From the NCBI GenBank assembly GCA_029718625.1, contig CM056376.1:26956813-27020812 (forward strand): DNA of 64,000 bases. The letters are read 5' to 3'. The DNA comes from Synaphobranchus kaupii (lineage: Eukaryota > Chordata > Actinopteri > Anguilliformes > Synaphobranchidae). Below the pieces are notes generated by a model, which was not told the DNA's origin, ran no database searches, and saw only the letters and a list, made by a program, of their open reading frames with translations. Position numbers and translations under genes: made by a program. Shown here piece by piece: positions 33,720 to 46,250 of this stretch (positions within the stretch are counted from its first letter, which is position 1; every line of letters starts with the position of its first letter).

Positions 33720-34570
33720 GTCAGCATGTACAGGTACCATGGTAAGGCTGCAATGTGCTGCTTAGCCTGTTAGCATGAATCGGTACCATGGTAAGACTGT
33801 AATGTGCAGCTTAGCCTGTTAGCATGTACATGTGCCATGGTATGACTGTAATGTGCGGCTTAGTCTGTTTGCATGTATAGGTTCCATGGTAAGACTGCAA
33901 TGTGCTGCTTAGCCTGTTAGCATATACAGGTACCATGGTAAGACTGCAATGTGTTGCTTAGCCTGTTAGCATATACAGGTACCATGGTAAGTCTATCATG
34001 TGCTGTTTAGCCTGTTAACACGTACAGGTACCATGGTAAGACTATCCTGTTTGCATGACAGGTATCATGGTAAGACTATCCGGTTAGCATGTACAGGTAC
34101 CATGGTAAGACTGTAATGTGCTGCTTAGCCTGTTAGCATATACAGGTACCATGGTAAGTCTATCATGTGCTGCTTAGCCTGTTAGCATGTACAGGTACCA
34201 TGGTAAGATTACAATGTGCTGCTTAGCCTGTTAGCACGTGCAGATACCATGGTAAGACTAATGTGCTGCTTAGCTGTTAGCACGTGCAGATACCATGGTA
34301 AGACTAATGTGCTGCTTAGCTTGTTAGCACGTGCAGGTACCATGGTAAGACTAATGTGCTGCTTAGCCTGTTAGCATGTGCAAGAACCATGGTAAGACTG
34401 ATGTGCTGCTAAACCTGTTAGCATGTGCAAGAACCATGGTAAGACTAATGTGCTGCTTAGCTTGTTAGCACGTACAGGTACCATGGTAAGACTAATGTGC
34501 TGCTTAGCCTGTTAGCACGTACAGGTACCTAGGCTATAATGTGCTGCTTAGCCTGTTTGCATGTGCAGGT
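33720..34570. repeat. 49-bp minisatellite, about 18 copies
   Basis: Units share CTTAGCCTGTTAGCATGTAC followed by AGGTACCATGGTAAGACTG and a TAATGTGCTG end. The leftmost copies are 49 bases long; later ones lose a few bases around the TGTAATG part. Each unit contains CCATGGTAAGA, which resembles a splice donor on the + strand. Confidence 0.93.
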
Positions 34571-36764
34571 ATTTGTGTTAAATGCAAGGGGGATTGTGCT
34601 GACCAAAATCAGGGTGAAAAAGAGCGAGCATATATTACTGCATATGCAAAACTAAGCTGTGCATGTCGTGTGAGCGTGTGTGTGTGTGTGTGTGTATTTT
34701 GAGAGAAACAAAGACAGCAAAAATGAGTGAGAGAGCAAAAGACGTGAAGGGGAGGAAAGAGAGAGAGACAAAAATAAACAATGCAGGCAGTTTCACACCA
34801 AGGTAATTACGCATTTACGGGAGGCGAGAAATTTCCAAATGGCAGCGGGGGGTGGGGGGGGTGGGGGGGTACGGGGACTGTGTCTCATTGTTAAGCAGGT
34901 GATTTATGAGAAACTCGAGTCTCACAGGGCCCCACTGACTGACAAAGAAGGCCAGTGTGGGACACCAGGGACTTTTTTTGCGCCCTTTGTGTCGGGGGAG
35001 AAGCGGGTGGTGCCGTCGCGAGGAGAGTCTGTCCTTCCGTCCGTCTTACAGGAGGAGGAGAGGCGAGGAGGATCAAAGAGGCTCTGTTCCTCCAGAACGC
35101 TGGCTCGCAAACTTCTCCAGACGCCAACACGTTTTCTTAGACTAACCTCTAATTAAAATGCACCCCAACATATTTTCAGAAATGGAATTAAAACATACTG
35201 TATTTGCTCATTATTTAAAACAAATGTAGACAGTTATTACAAGTGTATCTCAAAGCAATAGATTTTTTTATTTCACCAGTGTTGTTAATGTCTCAGGAAA
35301 GTGTTATAAATATATGGTAAATATTTTTTTTGCAACAGCACGACCCACCTCGGCCCCTCTCACGACCCACAGTTTTGGGAAGGGCTGCCGTAAACTCGGG
35401 GTGTCAAAAGTGAAAAAAGTCTGGTGCGTAAACGCAGCGAGAAAGAGCGAGGTGTGCATTACTGGGCCAGCTTCTGGGATCACTCCTGTCAGGCTGTGTG
35501 AAAATGCACTTTTACTTCTCTTTGCTACACAGCACACGCTCAAATCCGTGACCTTTTCAGCGTGAAGGAAAACTACAGGAGAAAAATCTATTTAGCACTT
35601 GAAAAGTACAATCCAAAAAACAAGGGAGGCAAAGAAACATCATTACCTAGGATGCGGAGAGAAGGAATCTATGCCCTGTGGGATGTTGTACATTTAAGCA
35701 TTGATGGAAAAATGACTATTTATGATTTTATGATAACGCATGCTCTTTCTATGGCCCGTCTGTTGGAATAACAAGCACACATACTGTAGGCATATCGTTC
35801 CTGCATTGAGACTCTTTTATGAAGGCTGAGACATGGTGTAGGCCGACTTCGCCATGATCAAAAGCATGGACGCCCAAGCCTTCACCAGTCATGCTGTTCA
35901 GAAACTTAAAAAGGGGAAAAAAAAAAAAAAAAACTTTTACATTCATAAAATACTTTTTAAAGGCTTTTCCCAAAGAGGCCAGACCAAGCACTGAAAATTG
36001 GCAGGGAACCCCCAACCGCCCAACCGCCCCCCCCTCCCAACTTTTGCATATAGAGCGGCCATGTTCGCAATGAGCAATGACAAACTAAGATGACAGACAG
36101 GATTAACTTATTTCATCTAGAATGGATAACTGGATGAAACGGGGTATCTTTTTTTTAGGGATTCCTACGTGCTGCCTTTGAAATATGTATAATATATTTC
36201 AAGTGGCAAATATATACAAACTCGGATTCCCAACCTGGATATGAGCTGTTGTCAGGAAAAGTTAAACACGTGTTTCTGATCCGAGTTAACATGAAAACTA
36301 AAAATGAAAACTCATAACAGAATAATTGGACCTGTAGACGGACTTTCCCCAGAGAGTTTTTTCTGCGGTCGAACGTCAGTTCTTCCCATGAGAACACTTC
36401 AGTCTGGTCTGAGGGTTCCACACGCTAAGCCATCTTAAACAGCACCCGGTATTGTTCACCAATAAAAATTAACCACAGAAGAACTGTGCAGTTGGCTGTA
36501 CCAAACATTTAGTCTGTCACCCTTAAACAAGCTTTTGGACCCATTTTCTGAGAGCTTTTTCTTGGTTTCCTTTTGAAAAACAGCTACAAGAAAAATAAAA
36601 AATAAAAGTTAAAAGCCTTAATGATGATGGACCAAGCCAATGAACAATAAAACAACAGTAAAAGAGACTACTTCATGAGGCATGTTTTTTTCTCCCAAAT
36701 AATTTCAGTAAAAATCAGGCATAAGCCACAGAGAGCACGCCCGACCCTGTTCTCAATACGGCCA

Positions 36765-36975
36765 CTTCACAGTGACTCTCAGACACAATGACTCTTATTC
36801 ACAGTGAATCTCAGACACAGTGACTCTTATCCACAGTGAGTCTCACACACAGTGACTCTTATCCACAGTGACTCTTTGATACAGTGACTATCACACACAG
36901 TGACTTTTTGACACAGTGACTCTCACACACAGTGACTCTCAGATACAGTGACTCTTACACACAATGACTCTTTGC
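36765..36975. repeat. Short tandem repeat with a unit of about 16 bp (CACAGTGACTCT)
   Basis: Diverged units of the form ACACAGTGACTCTTAT and ACACAGTGACTCTCAG repeat about 13 times. Not coding. Confidence 0.85.
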
Positions 36976-37482
36976 CACACAGGCTCCCGAAACAGGTAAA
37001 CGGGTTTAAGAAAATCTGGATCACAACCTCGCAACGTAATGGAGAGCCACAGACAGCAGCCGTGCACTTGGGCTGAAAATGAGGGGCCGCTGCTAAGCGA
37101 CTGGGACAGGTCACTTTGGCGACCACAGGGTCCTCGGGTGCCTGCACTGTACTGGAATAGACATTGACTCTATGTGGATGCTCTTAGGGTGCAAGTCCAG
37201 GCTTGAAGTAGTGCTGAATACTCTCTAGCATGGAGGTAAATGATGAGCCTAGATGGGCTGCATGGCCTGTTGAAGAAACTCCGTCAGAGCCTTGGATTCA
37301 GAACCTATGAACATGGCGGGCTGTTGGGAAGCCACAAGCAAGACAGCGGCATTTCAGCTGCGTTTCCGACTGACCGTACCTGGTTTTGTTCGCACCTCGC
37401 CGACAAACGCAGCACGGGCAACACTGAGGTTTGTAAAAATGGAGGCCTAATTCACTGGCTGGTCTCGTTAAGCTTCTCCCTC

Positions 37483-37503
37483 TCTCTCTCATGCTGTGTG
37501 TCT

Positions 37504-37582
<79 letters not shown>

Positions 37583-37585
37583 AGT
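37483..37585. repeat. (CT)n microsatellite
   Basis: A long, nearly pure CT dinucleotide tract, slightly interrupted at both ends. Open frames across it are artefacts of the repeat. Confidence 0.97.
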
Positions 37586-38455
37586 CACTCAGTCATGCAG
37601 GGTTTATAAGGACGAGAGGGAATCACTGACAAAAAAGGGCGGACAGCACGCACATCATTCCCGCCGACAGCCTGGGCTGAGCTGAACCAGGCCTGGATTC
37701 CCTGCCAGGCTTTCTGTTGACACTCAGCAATAATGCGCTATTTCCTGTAAAATAAAATAAATTAATAAAATGTAAAAATAAAAAAAAGGGGGTTGGTACT
37801 AAAAGTCTGAAGGGAGAACAGCAGGGCTGGGGCAAAGAGGGCTCTAAAAAAGGGCAGGGGCTTGGATGTCAATGTCAAAGGAGTCTCTTGCTGTAAACAT
37901 TTCCCATTGGCCCACGCTGACCACTAACATCACTGACCTTTCCAACGTCTCGCGGCAGACTCACTTCATGTTTTGACACACATAATAAGACAAAACCGAC
38001 CGGCACAGCAGTTAAACACAGACCGTTAATAGACCCTGAGCGTTAAACACAAGGCATAGGGAAGAAGAGCATGCAACAGCAGCAGAATGCAGTCCAAATG
38101 GGGGGGTGGGGTGGGGGAGGGGGGGCGGGTTGATCCCCCAGACGGAAAGATTGGAGAAGCGATGAGAAGAGATTAATTTTCATCCTCAAGTCAGCGTGCG
38201 ACTCACTGGACAGCACAACAACAGCCAAAAAAAAAAGTACAAGGAGAAAACCAGGCTGGGCTGGTGAGGAAAGGCCATGGGGCTCGACGTCGCCACCAGC
38301 TGTCAAAGTGATCCAAAAAACGATGGGAGGTGGAAATGGCCAAACTTGATGGACACCAGGAAGCACGACGATGGGGCGCAGAGAAGAAGCGTGGGGGTTG
38401 GATATGAGGGGGGTGGGTGGGGGGGGATGGTGATATCCGGCTGTATCCCGGTTAC

Positions 38456-38650
38456 CTGCATCACCATCTGCTGCCAGGCCAGCGGTTGGCTGCCGCCCAG
38501 CCTATCGGGAGGCAGGCTGGTGCGCTCCAGCTGCAGGGAGACGTTGCGACGCTCTTCCTCGAGGGCGCGGGTCAGCCGCTCGAAACGCGCCTCCTGCTCT
38601 TTCACCGAGGCCAGGATGCTGGCCGCTGACCGCACGTCATAGTCCTCCAT
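38456..38650 (-). CDS. arvcf: ARVCF first coding exon (N-terminal coiled coil)
   Basis: On the - strand an ATG at 38650-38648 in an excellent context (GCGGCCATGG) opens 65 residues beginning MEDYDVRSAASILASVKEQE and ending PLAWQQMVMQ, then a donor CAG|GTAACC. This matches the N-terminus of ARVCF: the SAASILASVKEQEARFERLT coiled-coil motif is shared by the p120-catenin subfamily, and the PLAWQQ motif points to ARVCF rather than PKP4 or CTNND2. ARVCF binds the juxtamembrane tail of cadherins and acts at adherens junctions and in the nucleus. Only this exon is seen; the armadillo-repeat exons are missing from the window. The frame extends a few codons upstream, but the chosen Met matches the family. 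Confidence 0.9.
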
Positions 38651-40999
38651 GGCCGCGCGTGCTCCCAAAGAGGTGTACCGATCTTGCGTGGGGTTCGGCA
38701 GGAGGTGGGGGGGGGGCAGGGGAGGGGAGAGAGGGGATCACCTGGTCATTAAGCAGGGGGCTTCTCCTAAACAAGGGAACTAGGCTACACCGCCTTCATG
38801 CATTCTACATACACCCTCAGGCACTCTATCATCGGATCATTCTTCTCACATCTCCGGACCCAAACCCAACCCTAACCTCATGCACTCTACCATCATTCTT
38901 CTCCCCAAAACCAACTCTAACCCAACCCTAACCCTCAGTCTCCTCCCATCAGAAACATGGACAGTAAGCAATCACACCACAGTAGGCAGATTTCACGTTG
39001 CGGATTGCTACTAAATAGTACCTATAGGGCCTGATTTGCTAAGATCTTTAGCAGACTTTCAGCGCACGGAAAACTAATAACACAACCAATGATTTGTGCA
39101 AAATGAATACCAGAACCAATCATTGCTCATGTTTTTGGCTTTGCACGTGCTAAAGTTATGAGCAAATCAAGCCCTTAGTATCGAACTATGTCCTTAATTT
39201 TCAAGAGATTGACTGTAGATTAATATTTTTCAGGTTTTTTATAATTTTGGTAGACACTGTGTGTAAAAGCCTATGGGCCAACTGTGTAGAAATCGAATGA
39301 AATAAGCTTCAAAATGTCATTTAGAGCCATACACGAACTCTCATGTTAAATTCTAGAAAAGTCTCCGTTTAGTATTTGAGTTCTGAAGGGAAAAGGGCAG
39401 AGCGCCATCCCGGAGGTGAGCCCTCGCTCGCGCCTCAATTTAAATTAACGGCAAACCGCCGTCTGAGAGACCGCCGCTGCCCCCCCCCCCCCCCCCTCTG
39501 ACAGAAGACAGGATGCAACAGATATTGATTTAGTGGAGGAAAAATTCTAAAAGCCTAGTTAAGGATCGAATCAATACTCTGCACTGTTTGTGCGTCCTGT
39601 GTATCCGTTTACACTGTGAAGCACACAAGCAAGAAATTCACATAATGTCACATTAACATACTGCGAACTGCGCCGGCATTAAAGGGCCTTAGCTTCCGTG
39701 CTAACTCGTTCCGTTCTGCAAAACTCACGGCCGTCTGACTCGAAAGGTGCGAGATTAAACGGACCGTGAGGCCCTTTTTGATGATGTCACACAAGTGGTG
39801 TCTAATGATCCAATTACTACGAGCGGAGTGGAAGAAACCTCTGGGGATGCTGCGATCTGCCAGGACAGAAATAAAACATGGGAAAGCAAGACGAGCCATT
39901 TAATGTAGAAAAAGGAAGGTCATACACACTAGTGGATTAATAGGCAGACGGGTTAGAGAGATGACATCCCCCCACACGACTATGGACAGAAAGTGGAAGA
40001 GGCACAGCAGCTAGAGGGATCAGAGAAGCTGGAAGAGGGGGGAAAGAAGAAGGAGAGAGAAGAAAAGAGGAGATGTTAGATCAGAGTTTGGTTAATACCG
40101 AAAAAACCAGCCAAAGGTTGCCAGGGTCATGTTCTCAAAACTCCCCCTGCAAGGGGGATTTAAAAGGATACCTGGCAACCCAACTTGAGCGCCTAGCGCA
40201 CAATGCTGAAGCACAATGCCGATGTCCCTTTGGAACATGCTACGAGGAGAGAACGGGGGAAAGAGCGGGGCGTGAAGAGAGATGGGTGAAGAGCAATGTT
40301 CTGTCTTTTAGGAGACCCAGCGGGGGTACTGCAACTGTGGAAGACTCTGGGAGTTTTGGGTCAACAGGCCTTCTCGCTCCTTCTTGTTCTCAGGGAACCC
40401 ATGAGCGAAAAAAACACGTTCCCTTTGAAGGCAGCGCCACTTTCATGTTTGTTTCTGGCTGTTCATTTATTTTTCTTTAATGGAACTGTTCCAACACTCC
40501 CAAACCCCCTATCTCCCTCCTCCCGAAAATAAATCTTTTTTTTTTTTTTCGCTTTGTGGTAGAGTAGAACCCACGCCAGGGGGGGTAAAAACGGCCCTTA
40601 ATGGTTTATTATTTCTTCTACAGTTACAGTCTGGAGATGGAATCATTAAAGCTGCACCCACAATTATTCATGGTAAGTGTATACCCCCCCCCCCCCCCCC
40701 CCCACGCCACCCCCACTATCCACCCTGGTTGTTTCTTGGTCCCTTTTCAGAGAACACAACAGCAGGAGTTTAATGAACAGGGCTGCCATGTGTAATGCTA
40801 ACAAGCAGCAACAGACAGTGGCTAATTATATTCGTGTACATGGTGAGTCTGTCCCAAGCAAAAAGGAAAAGAAGGAGATTCTCTATATGCATGTAAAACC
40901 CATGATGACTGGGAGCATGCACTGAGTAACTGTTAGGACTGCTCTGTGTGAACAGCCTACCAAGGCTCAAAAACACACCGGTGTGCACAAAAATGAAAA

Positions 41000-41090
41000 A
41001 ACACACACACATGCATGCATACAGACACACACATATGCATGCACACAGACACAAACACACACGCACACACACACACAGGAACAGGGAAAA
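41000..41090. repeat. CA-rich microsatellite
   Basis: Interrupted (CA)n tract with ATGCATGCAT interruptions. A similar CA-rich tract lies at about 41665-41815, mixed with (CAAA)n. Both are non-coding. Confidence 0.9.
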
Positions 41091-42487
41091 TAAACACACT
41101 AAAACACAGGCCTATGTTGTTGCAAATGACAAAAGTCCTAACAAATACATTTACATATAAATAACAATGAAAATGGCTGCTTACGTAGGTTGCGTTGCAA
41201 GTGGCACAGAAGTACAAAACAAATATGGAATCAAACATGATATTCACATTACCTATGAAATCCATGCATGCACAGATGCTAAACTATAACGTACACACAA
41301 ACTGGCCTGAGTGTGTGAGTGTTTGTTTGGTGTTTTTGTGTGTGTGTGTGTGTTGGGGGGGGGGGGGGGGGGGGGTGAAACAAGGGTATTGCTTCCAGGG
41401 TCGCCAAGGTGGGGTGGGGGGGTGCTTGAAACATGGCTGTTAGCCTTCTCACCAATTCCTGGACAACTCCTAAAATAGACCAAAGTGTGCTGGGATGGAA
41501 TTTCAGGAATTCCTCCTCCTCCTGGTTCAGTCCAGGGTTTAATCAGAACACCTCCTTAATTCACATTGCTCCATTCAGGATACAATATGCAACTGCCACA
41601 GCAGACATTTTAATAAGCCTTTCATAAACTCATTTTATTGGCAAAATTTTGTGCTGACACGAGTACACACACACGCACACACAACCAAACAAACAAAACA
41701 CACACTCACATACACTCATACACATTCACACACTCACACACGCACAAACAAACAAACAAACAAACAAACAAACACACTCACATACACACAGACACACACT
41801 CACACACACAACACTTTCCAGCATTCTTCATTGTTTCATTTTCACATCCATACAGAAAAACTGAGGCCCAAACCAAAACGCACAACAAATTCCTCATCAG
41901 CTTTTTTTTTTTTTTTTTGGGAGGGGGGCCCTCAAATTTCCATAAAGGGGGGGGGGGGGGGCACACTGCTGATGAGAGGTAGAGATCATATTTCTTTGTG
42001 TTTTGCAATGTGCCACCTTAACTTGAGCGGCGTGCTCACTCGCAATGCTTGGGGCTTTTTCTCAAGGATAAATGTGTTTCAGCATAAAAGCGAGCTCTAA
42101 AAATAGCCAGGTAATAAATGTGCTCTCACGCACACAAGCAGCCGCACTTTTGGGCCACAGTTTTTAAGAGACGTGGAAAATGCGGCATGCAGGAGCAGCT
42201 TACCTCAAAGACCCCTGCCGGAAAATTATGTGATAAATCCTCACCGCCCTATTCCTCAAATCTTCTTGGATTGATTTTTCTTTGGCCGTGGTGCAATAAA
42301 ATAAAACGCATCCCCCCTCCCTCTTTGCTTTTAGGAAGGTTCCGTCTCAATGCGGGCATCAGTGGGGTAGCGATAGTGGGGGTCGTCTGAGGCTCAGGTA
42401 CATTCAGGCGAAGCACCCCCTCTTCTCAAAGCAGGGGAAATACGGCAAGACAGTCGTCCCTGAACCAAATCTTGTGTGGGTCTCAAA

Positions 42488-42682
42488 CAAAGATGGAAAG
42501 TCCAGGGGTCAGAAAGTAAAAGTCCGGCAATGTTTTTCGTTCACCCATGAACTCAGCCAGCTGATTTCACTAATTAGTTCTACCTCCTGGCTGAAGAACT
42601 GTGCTAATTAGCAAATCCAGATGATTGGAACAAAATACAGTGGCAGAATTTTTACTTTGTGGACCTGGATTTTCCACCTTTG
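42488..42682. mobile_element. hAT-type MITE, 195 bp, with perfect target duplications
   Basis: The left end reads CAAAGATGGAAAGTCCAGG and the right end, complemented, CAAAGGTGGAAAATCCAGG; the inverted similarity continues for about 35 bases (AAAGTAAAA). GTCTCAAA stands exactly before (42480-42487) and after (42683-42690) the element, an 8-base target duplication. There is no coding capacity. Confidence 0.85.
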
Positions 42683-43250
42683 GTCTCAAAGCCCCCAGAC
42701 CAGCATTAGCCTCGCTGTTACAGTGGCTACCCCCCCGAGAAACCCGAAGCGATGCATTTTTTTATTTTTTTTGGCTGCTAAAGGACTACCCCGGCAACAA
42801 ACAAACTGACCTTTTTACCCCCTTTATGAGGGGCAGGGGAGGAGAGGGGGGGTAGCGGCAGTCTGGCGGGGGGTAATTAGATGTAAAGTGTTTGGACCAA
42901 GTCCACTCACAGAGACATACACCTGATTAGAGCCTGATGGTATTTACATGTTCCAGCCCCTCCGTCCATTTTAATGCACCACACAACGCCTCATTTCCCC
43001 CTTTGCAGGAGCTGTAATTGAGGTTTTAAATTAATTCCTTGTCTAAATCCACCTGATACCCAATCGGAAAATGTCTTTCTCCAGACACAAAAGGCTGCAA
43101 AAAAAACACCTGCTCCACCAGGTCTGCCTTCCACACCAGCTGACTCACAATACGTCCACGTGATTATTGCACTTTTTTTTTGGGGAAAAAAAACAAGGAT
43201 CATTCCATAAATGTAAAAAAGGCGGCAGTCCGTTATTCGGCATTTTGGAG

Positions 43251-44968
43251 TCTGATACGCTCTGAAGTACTCTCCCAGGTCTGATACGGTCTGGAGTACT
43301 CTCCCCAGGTCTGATACGGTCTGGAGCACTCTCCCCAGGTCTGATACGGTCTGGAGTACTCTCCCAGGTCTGATACGGTCTGGAGCACTCTCCCCAGGTC
43401 TAATACGGTCTGGAGCACTCTCCCCAGGTCTAATACGGTCTGGACTACTCTCCTCAGGTCTGATACGGTCTGGAGTACTCTCCCCAGGTCTGATACGGTC
43501 TGGAGTACTCTCCCCAGGTCTGATACAGTCTGGAGTACTCTCCCCAGGTCTGATACGGTCTGGAGTACTCTCCCCAGGTCTAATACGGTCTGGAGCACTC
43601 TCCCCAGGTCTAATACGGTCTGGACTACTCTCCTCAGGTCTGATACGGTCTGGAGTACTCTCCCCAGGTCTGATACGGTCTGGAGTACTCTCCCCAGGTC
43701 TGATACAGTCTGGAGTACTCTCCCCAGGTCTGATACGGTCTGGAGTACTCTCCCCAGGTCTGATACAGTCTGGGAGTACACTCCCCAGGTCTGATACGGT
43801 CTGGAGTACTCTCCCCAGGTCTGATACGGACTGGAGTACTCTCCCCAGGTCTGATACGGTCTGGAGTACACTCCCCAGGTCTGATACAGTCTGGAGTACT
43901 CTCCCCAGGTCTGATACGGTCTGGAGTACTCTCCCCAGGTCTGATACGGTCTGGAGTACACTCCCCAGGTCTGATACGGTCTGGAGCACTCTCCCCAGGT
44001 CTGATACGCTCTGGAGTACTCTCCCCAGGTCTGATACGGTCTGGAGTACTCTCCCCAGGTCTGATACGGTCTGGAGTACTCTCCCCAGGTCTGATACGGT
44101 CTGGAGTACTCTCCCCAGGTCTGATACGGTCTGGAGTACACTCCCCAGGTCTAATACACTCTGGAGTACTCTCCCCAGGTCTGATACGGTCTGGAGTACT
44201 CTCCCCAGGTCTGATACGGTCTGGAGTACACTCCCCAGGTCTAATACACTCTGGAGTACTCTCCCCAGGTCTGATACAGTCTGGAGTACTCTCCCCAGGT
44301 CTGATACGGTCTGGAGTACTCTCCCCAGGTCTGATACAGTCTGGAGTACACTCCCCAGGTCTGATACGGTCTGGAGTACTCTCCCCAGGTCTGATACGGA
44401 CTGGAGTACTCTCCCCAGGTCTGATACGGACTGGAGTACTCTCCCCAGGTCTGATACAGTCTGGAGTACTCTCCCCAGGTCTGATACGGTCTGGAGTACT
44501 CTCCCCAGGTCTGATACAGTCTGGAGTACACTCCCCAGGTCTGATACGGTCTGGAGTACTCTCCCCAGGTCTGATACGGACTGGAGTACTCTCCCCAGGT
44601 CTGATACGGTCTGGAGTACACTCCCCAGGTCTGATACAGTCTGGAGTACTCTCCCCAGGTCTGATACGGTCTGGAGTACTCTCCCCAGGTCTGATACGGT
44701 CTGGAGTACACTCCCCAGGTCTAATACACTCTGGAGTACTCTCCCCAGGTCTGATACGGTCTGGAGTACACTCCCCAGGTCTAATACACTCTGGAGTACT
44801 CTCCCCAGGTCTGATACGGTCTGGAGTACTCTCCCCAGGTCTGATACGGTCTGGAGTACTCTCCCCAGGTCTGATACGGTCTGGAGTACTCTCCCCAGGT
44901 CTGATACGGTCTGGAGTACTCTCCCCAGGTCTGATACGGTCTGGAGCACTCTCCTCAGGTCCGATACG
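43251..44968. repeat. 30-bp minisatellite, about 57 copies, with higher-order structure
   Basis: The unit is GGTCTGATACGGTCTGGAGT followed by ACTCTCCCCA. Variants (GGT/CAGT/GGA, TACT/CACT/TACA, GATAC/AATAC) recur in a fixed order. A six-unit block of 180 bases carrying the rare TGGACTACTCTCCTC variant occurs twice in succession, with that variant at 43441 and 43621. Because 30 is a multiple of three and units lack stops, open frames of several hundred codons cross it on the - strand; they show no non-repeat domain and are not regarded as genes. Confidence 0.97.
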
Positions 44969-45617
44969 CCACTCCCCCTTCTGACTAATGATTGGCAGGG
45001 ATGCTAACATAAGGATACGGCAGAAACACTTTTAACAGTGTGACTCCGGCACTTTAAAAAATGTCTCCAATCTCCAGAGTCAGTTAGGGAACAGAAAATA
45101 GCACAAATCAAGCCGTGAAATTGCTTTGCGAGATGCTTTTTTTGCCTACTTTAATGCACTGTGGTTTGCTTCCATAAAGCAAATATAAAATTAAAGCTAA
45201 CAAGATGGAGGTGGGTGACGCATTTTTGTTCTGTTTTCCCCCCCTTGTGAGTGCCGAGATGAAATGACCGAAACCCGGCACTTCTCATAGGAGGCTCCTA
45301 AAAACCCAAATCTTTCAATTTGCATCTTCGTTCTGAATTCAAAGTAGAGTCCCTCAGCCCACTCCTTCAGGATGAAATAAAAAACACAACATTGCACGCG
45401 GGTGATTATAAAGTGCTTCATTATACGATGCAGTTCACAGGGACTGCTCAACAGAAAGCTTAAGCCATTAATAGGTATTGGCTCCACTGAGGCCAGAACA
45501 CGTTGTCAGTTTTAATAAATACCTAATATTGTAAATGGCATCTAGGATTCACTGGCCTAACAAAAGCTGTCAGCCCATTTTAAATAGGTGTAACAGATGC
45601 AGAGTCCTGGATGACTT

Positions 45618-46022
45618 TGAAGATTTACTTCTTTTCTTTTTTTTAATGAAGATGAACGCATCGCCACACAGTCAAACTCCCACAAATTTGTGATTGGAAG
45701 CGTCCTCTTCTCCGGCACATTAAAGATGTAACGTTAATCCAGTGCACAGTACAGTGATGCCAGGGAAACTGAGGCAGAGATAGGAATGTGGAGTCAACTG
45801 CTGATAACATTCACAACCACTGAAGATTTACTTCTTTTCTTTTTTTTAATGAAGATGAACGCATCGCCACACAGTCAAACTCCCACAAATTTGTGATTGG
45901 AAGCGTCCTCTTCTCCGGCACATTAAAGATGTAACGTTAATCCAGTGCACAGTACAGTGATGCCAGGGAAACTGAGGCAGAGATAGGAATGTGGAGTCAA
46001 CTGCTGATAACATTCACAACCA
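45618..46022. repeat. Exact 203-bp tandem duplication
   Basis: Copy one is 45618-45820 and copy two is 45821-46022. They start TGAAGATTTACTTCTTTTCT and contain CATCGCCACACAGTCAAACT. By eye I see no substitution between the copies, even across the T-run. This is either a very recent duplication or an assembly artefact. Confidence 0.93.
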
Positions 46023-46084
46023 AAAAACGCTGTTTAAATCAGAGTCTACTTTAATCTACTCAAGTACTTAAAGGTAGCCCTCCC

Positions 46085-46250
46085 AGACACACACACACAT
46101 ACACACAAACACATACACACACACAGAAATAAAAACACACACACACACACACAGAAATACAAACACTCACACACAAACAAACATACTGAAATACGAACAC
46201 ACACACAAATACAAATACTCACACACAAACACATACACACACACACACAG
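46085..46250. repeat. CA-rich microsatellite
   Basis: Interrupted (CA)n/(CAAATA)n tract directly after the 203-bp duplication. Non-coding. Confidence 0.9.

Larger units (their letters stand above)
32753..38455. other. Non-coding sequence right of the gap (ARVCF intron side)
   Basis: No exon is recognised. If ARVCF continues toward lower coordinates this is its first coding intron. I looked on the - strand for the conserved post-coiled-coil exon and for armadillo-repeat exons and did not see them. The stretch holds a 49-bp minisatellite, a 16-bp tandem repeat, a long CT tract and several poly-G or poly-A runs. Confidence 0.5.

Noticed and set aside
38303..38455. Continuation of the ARVCF frame past the exon (VTGIQPDITI...)
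   Set aside because: A good GTAACC donor ends the exon after MVMQ; the following residues do not match ARVCF and become proline-rich low complexity.
42991..44949. A 652-codon open frame on the - strand, plus overlapping frames of 458, 302 and 156 codons
   Set aside because: All lie over the 30-bp minisatellite; each frame is just a ten-residue repeat (for example VLQTVSDLGR) with no other domain, and three different frames are open at once.
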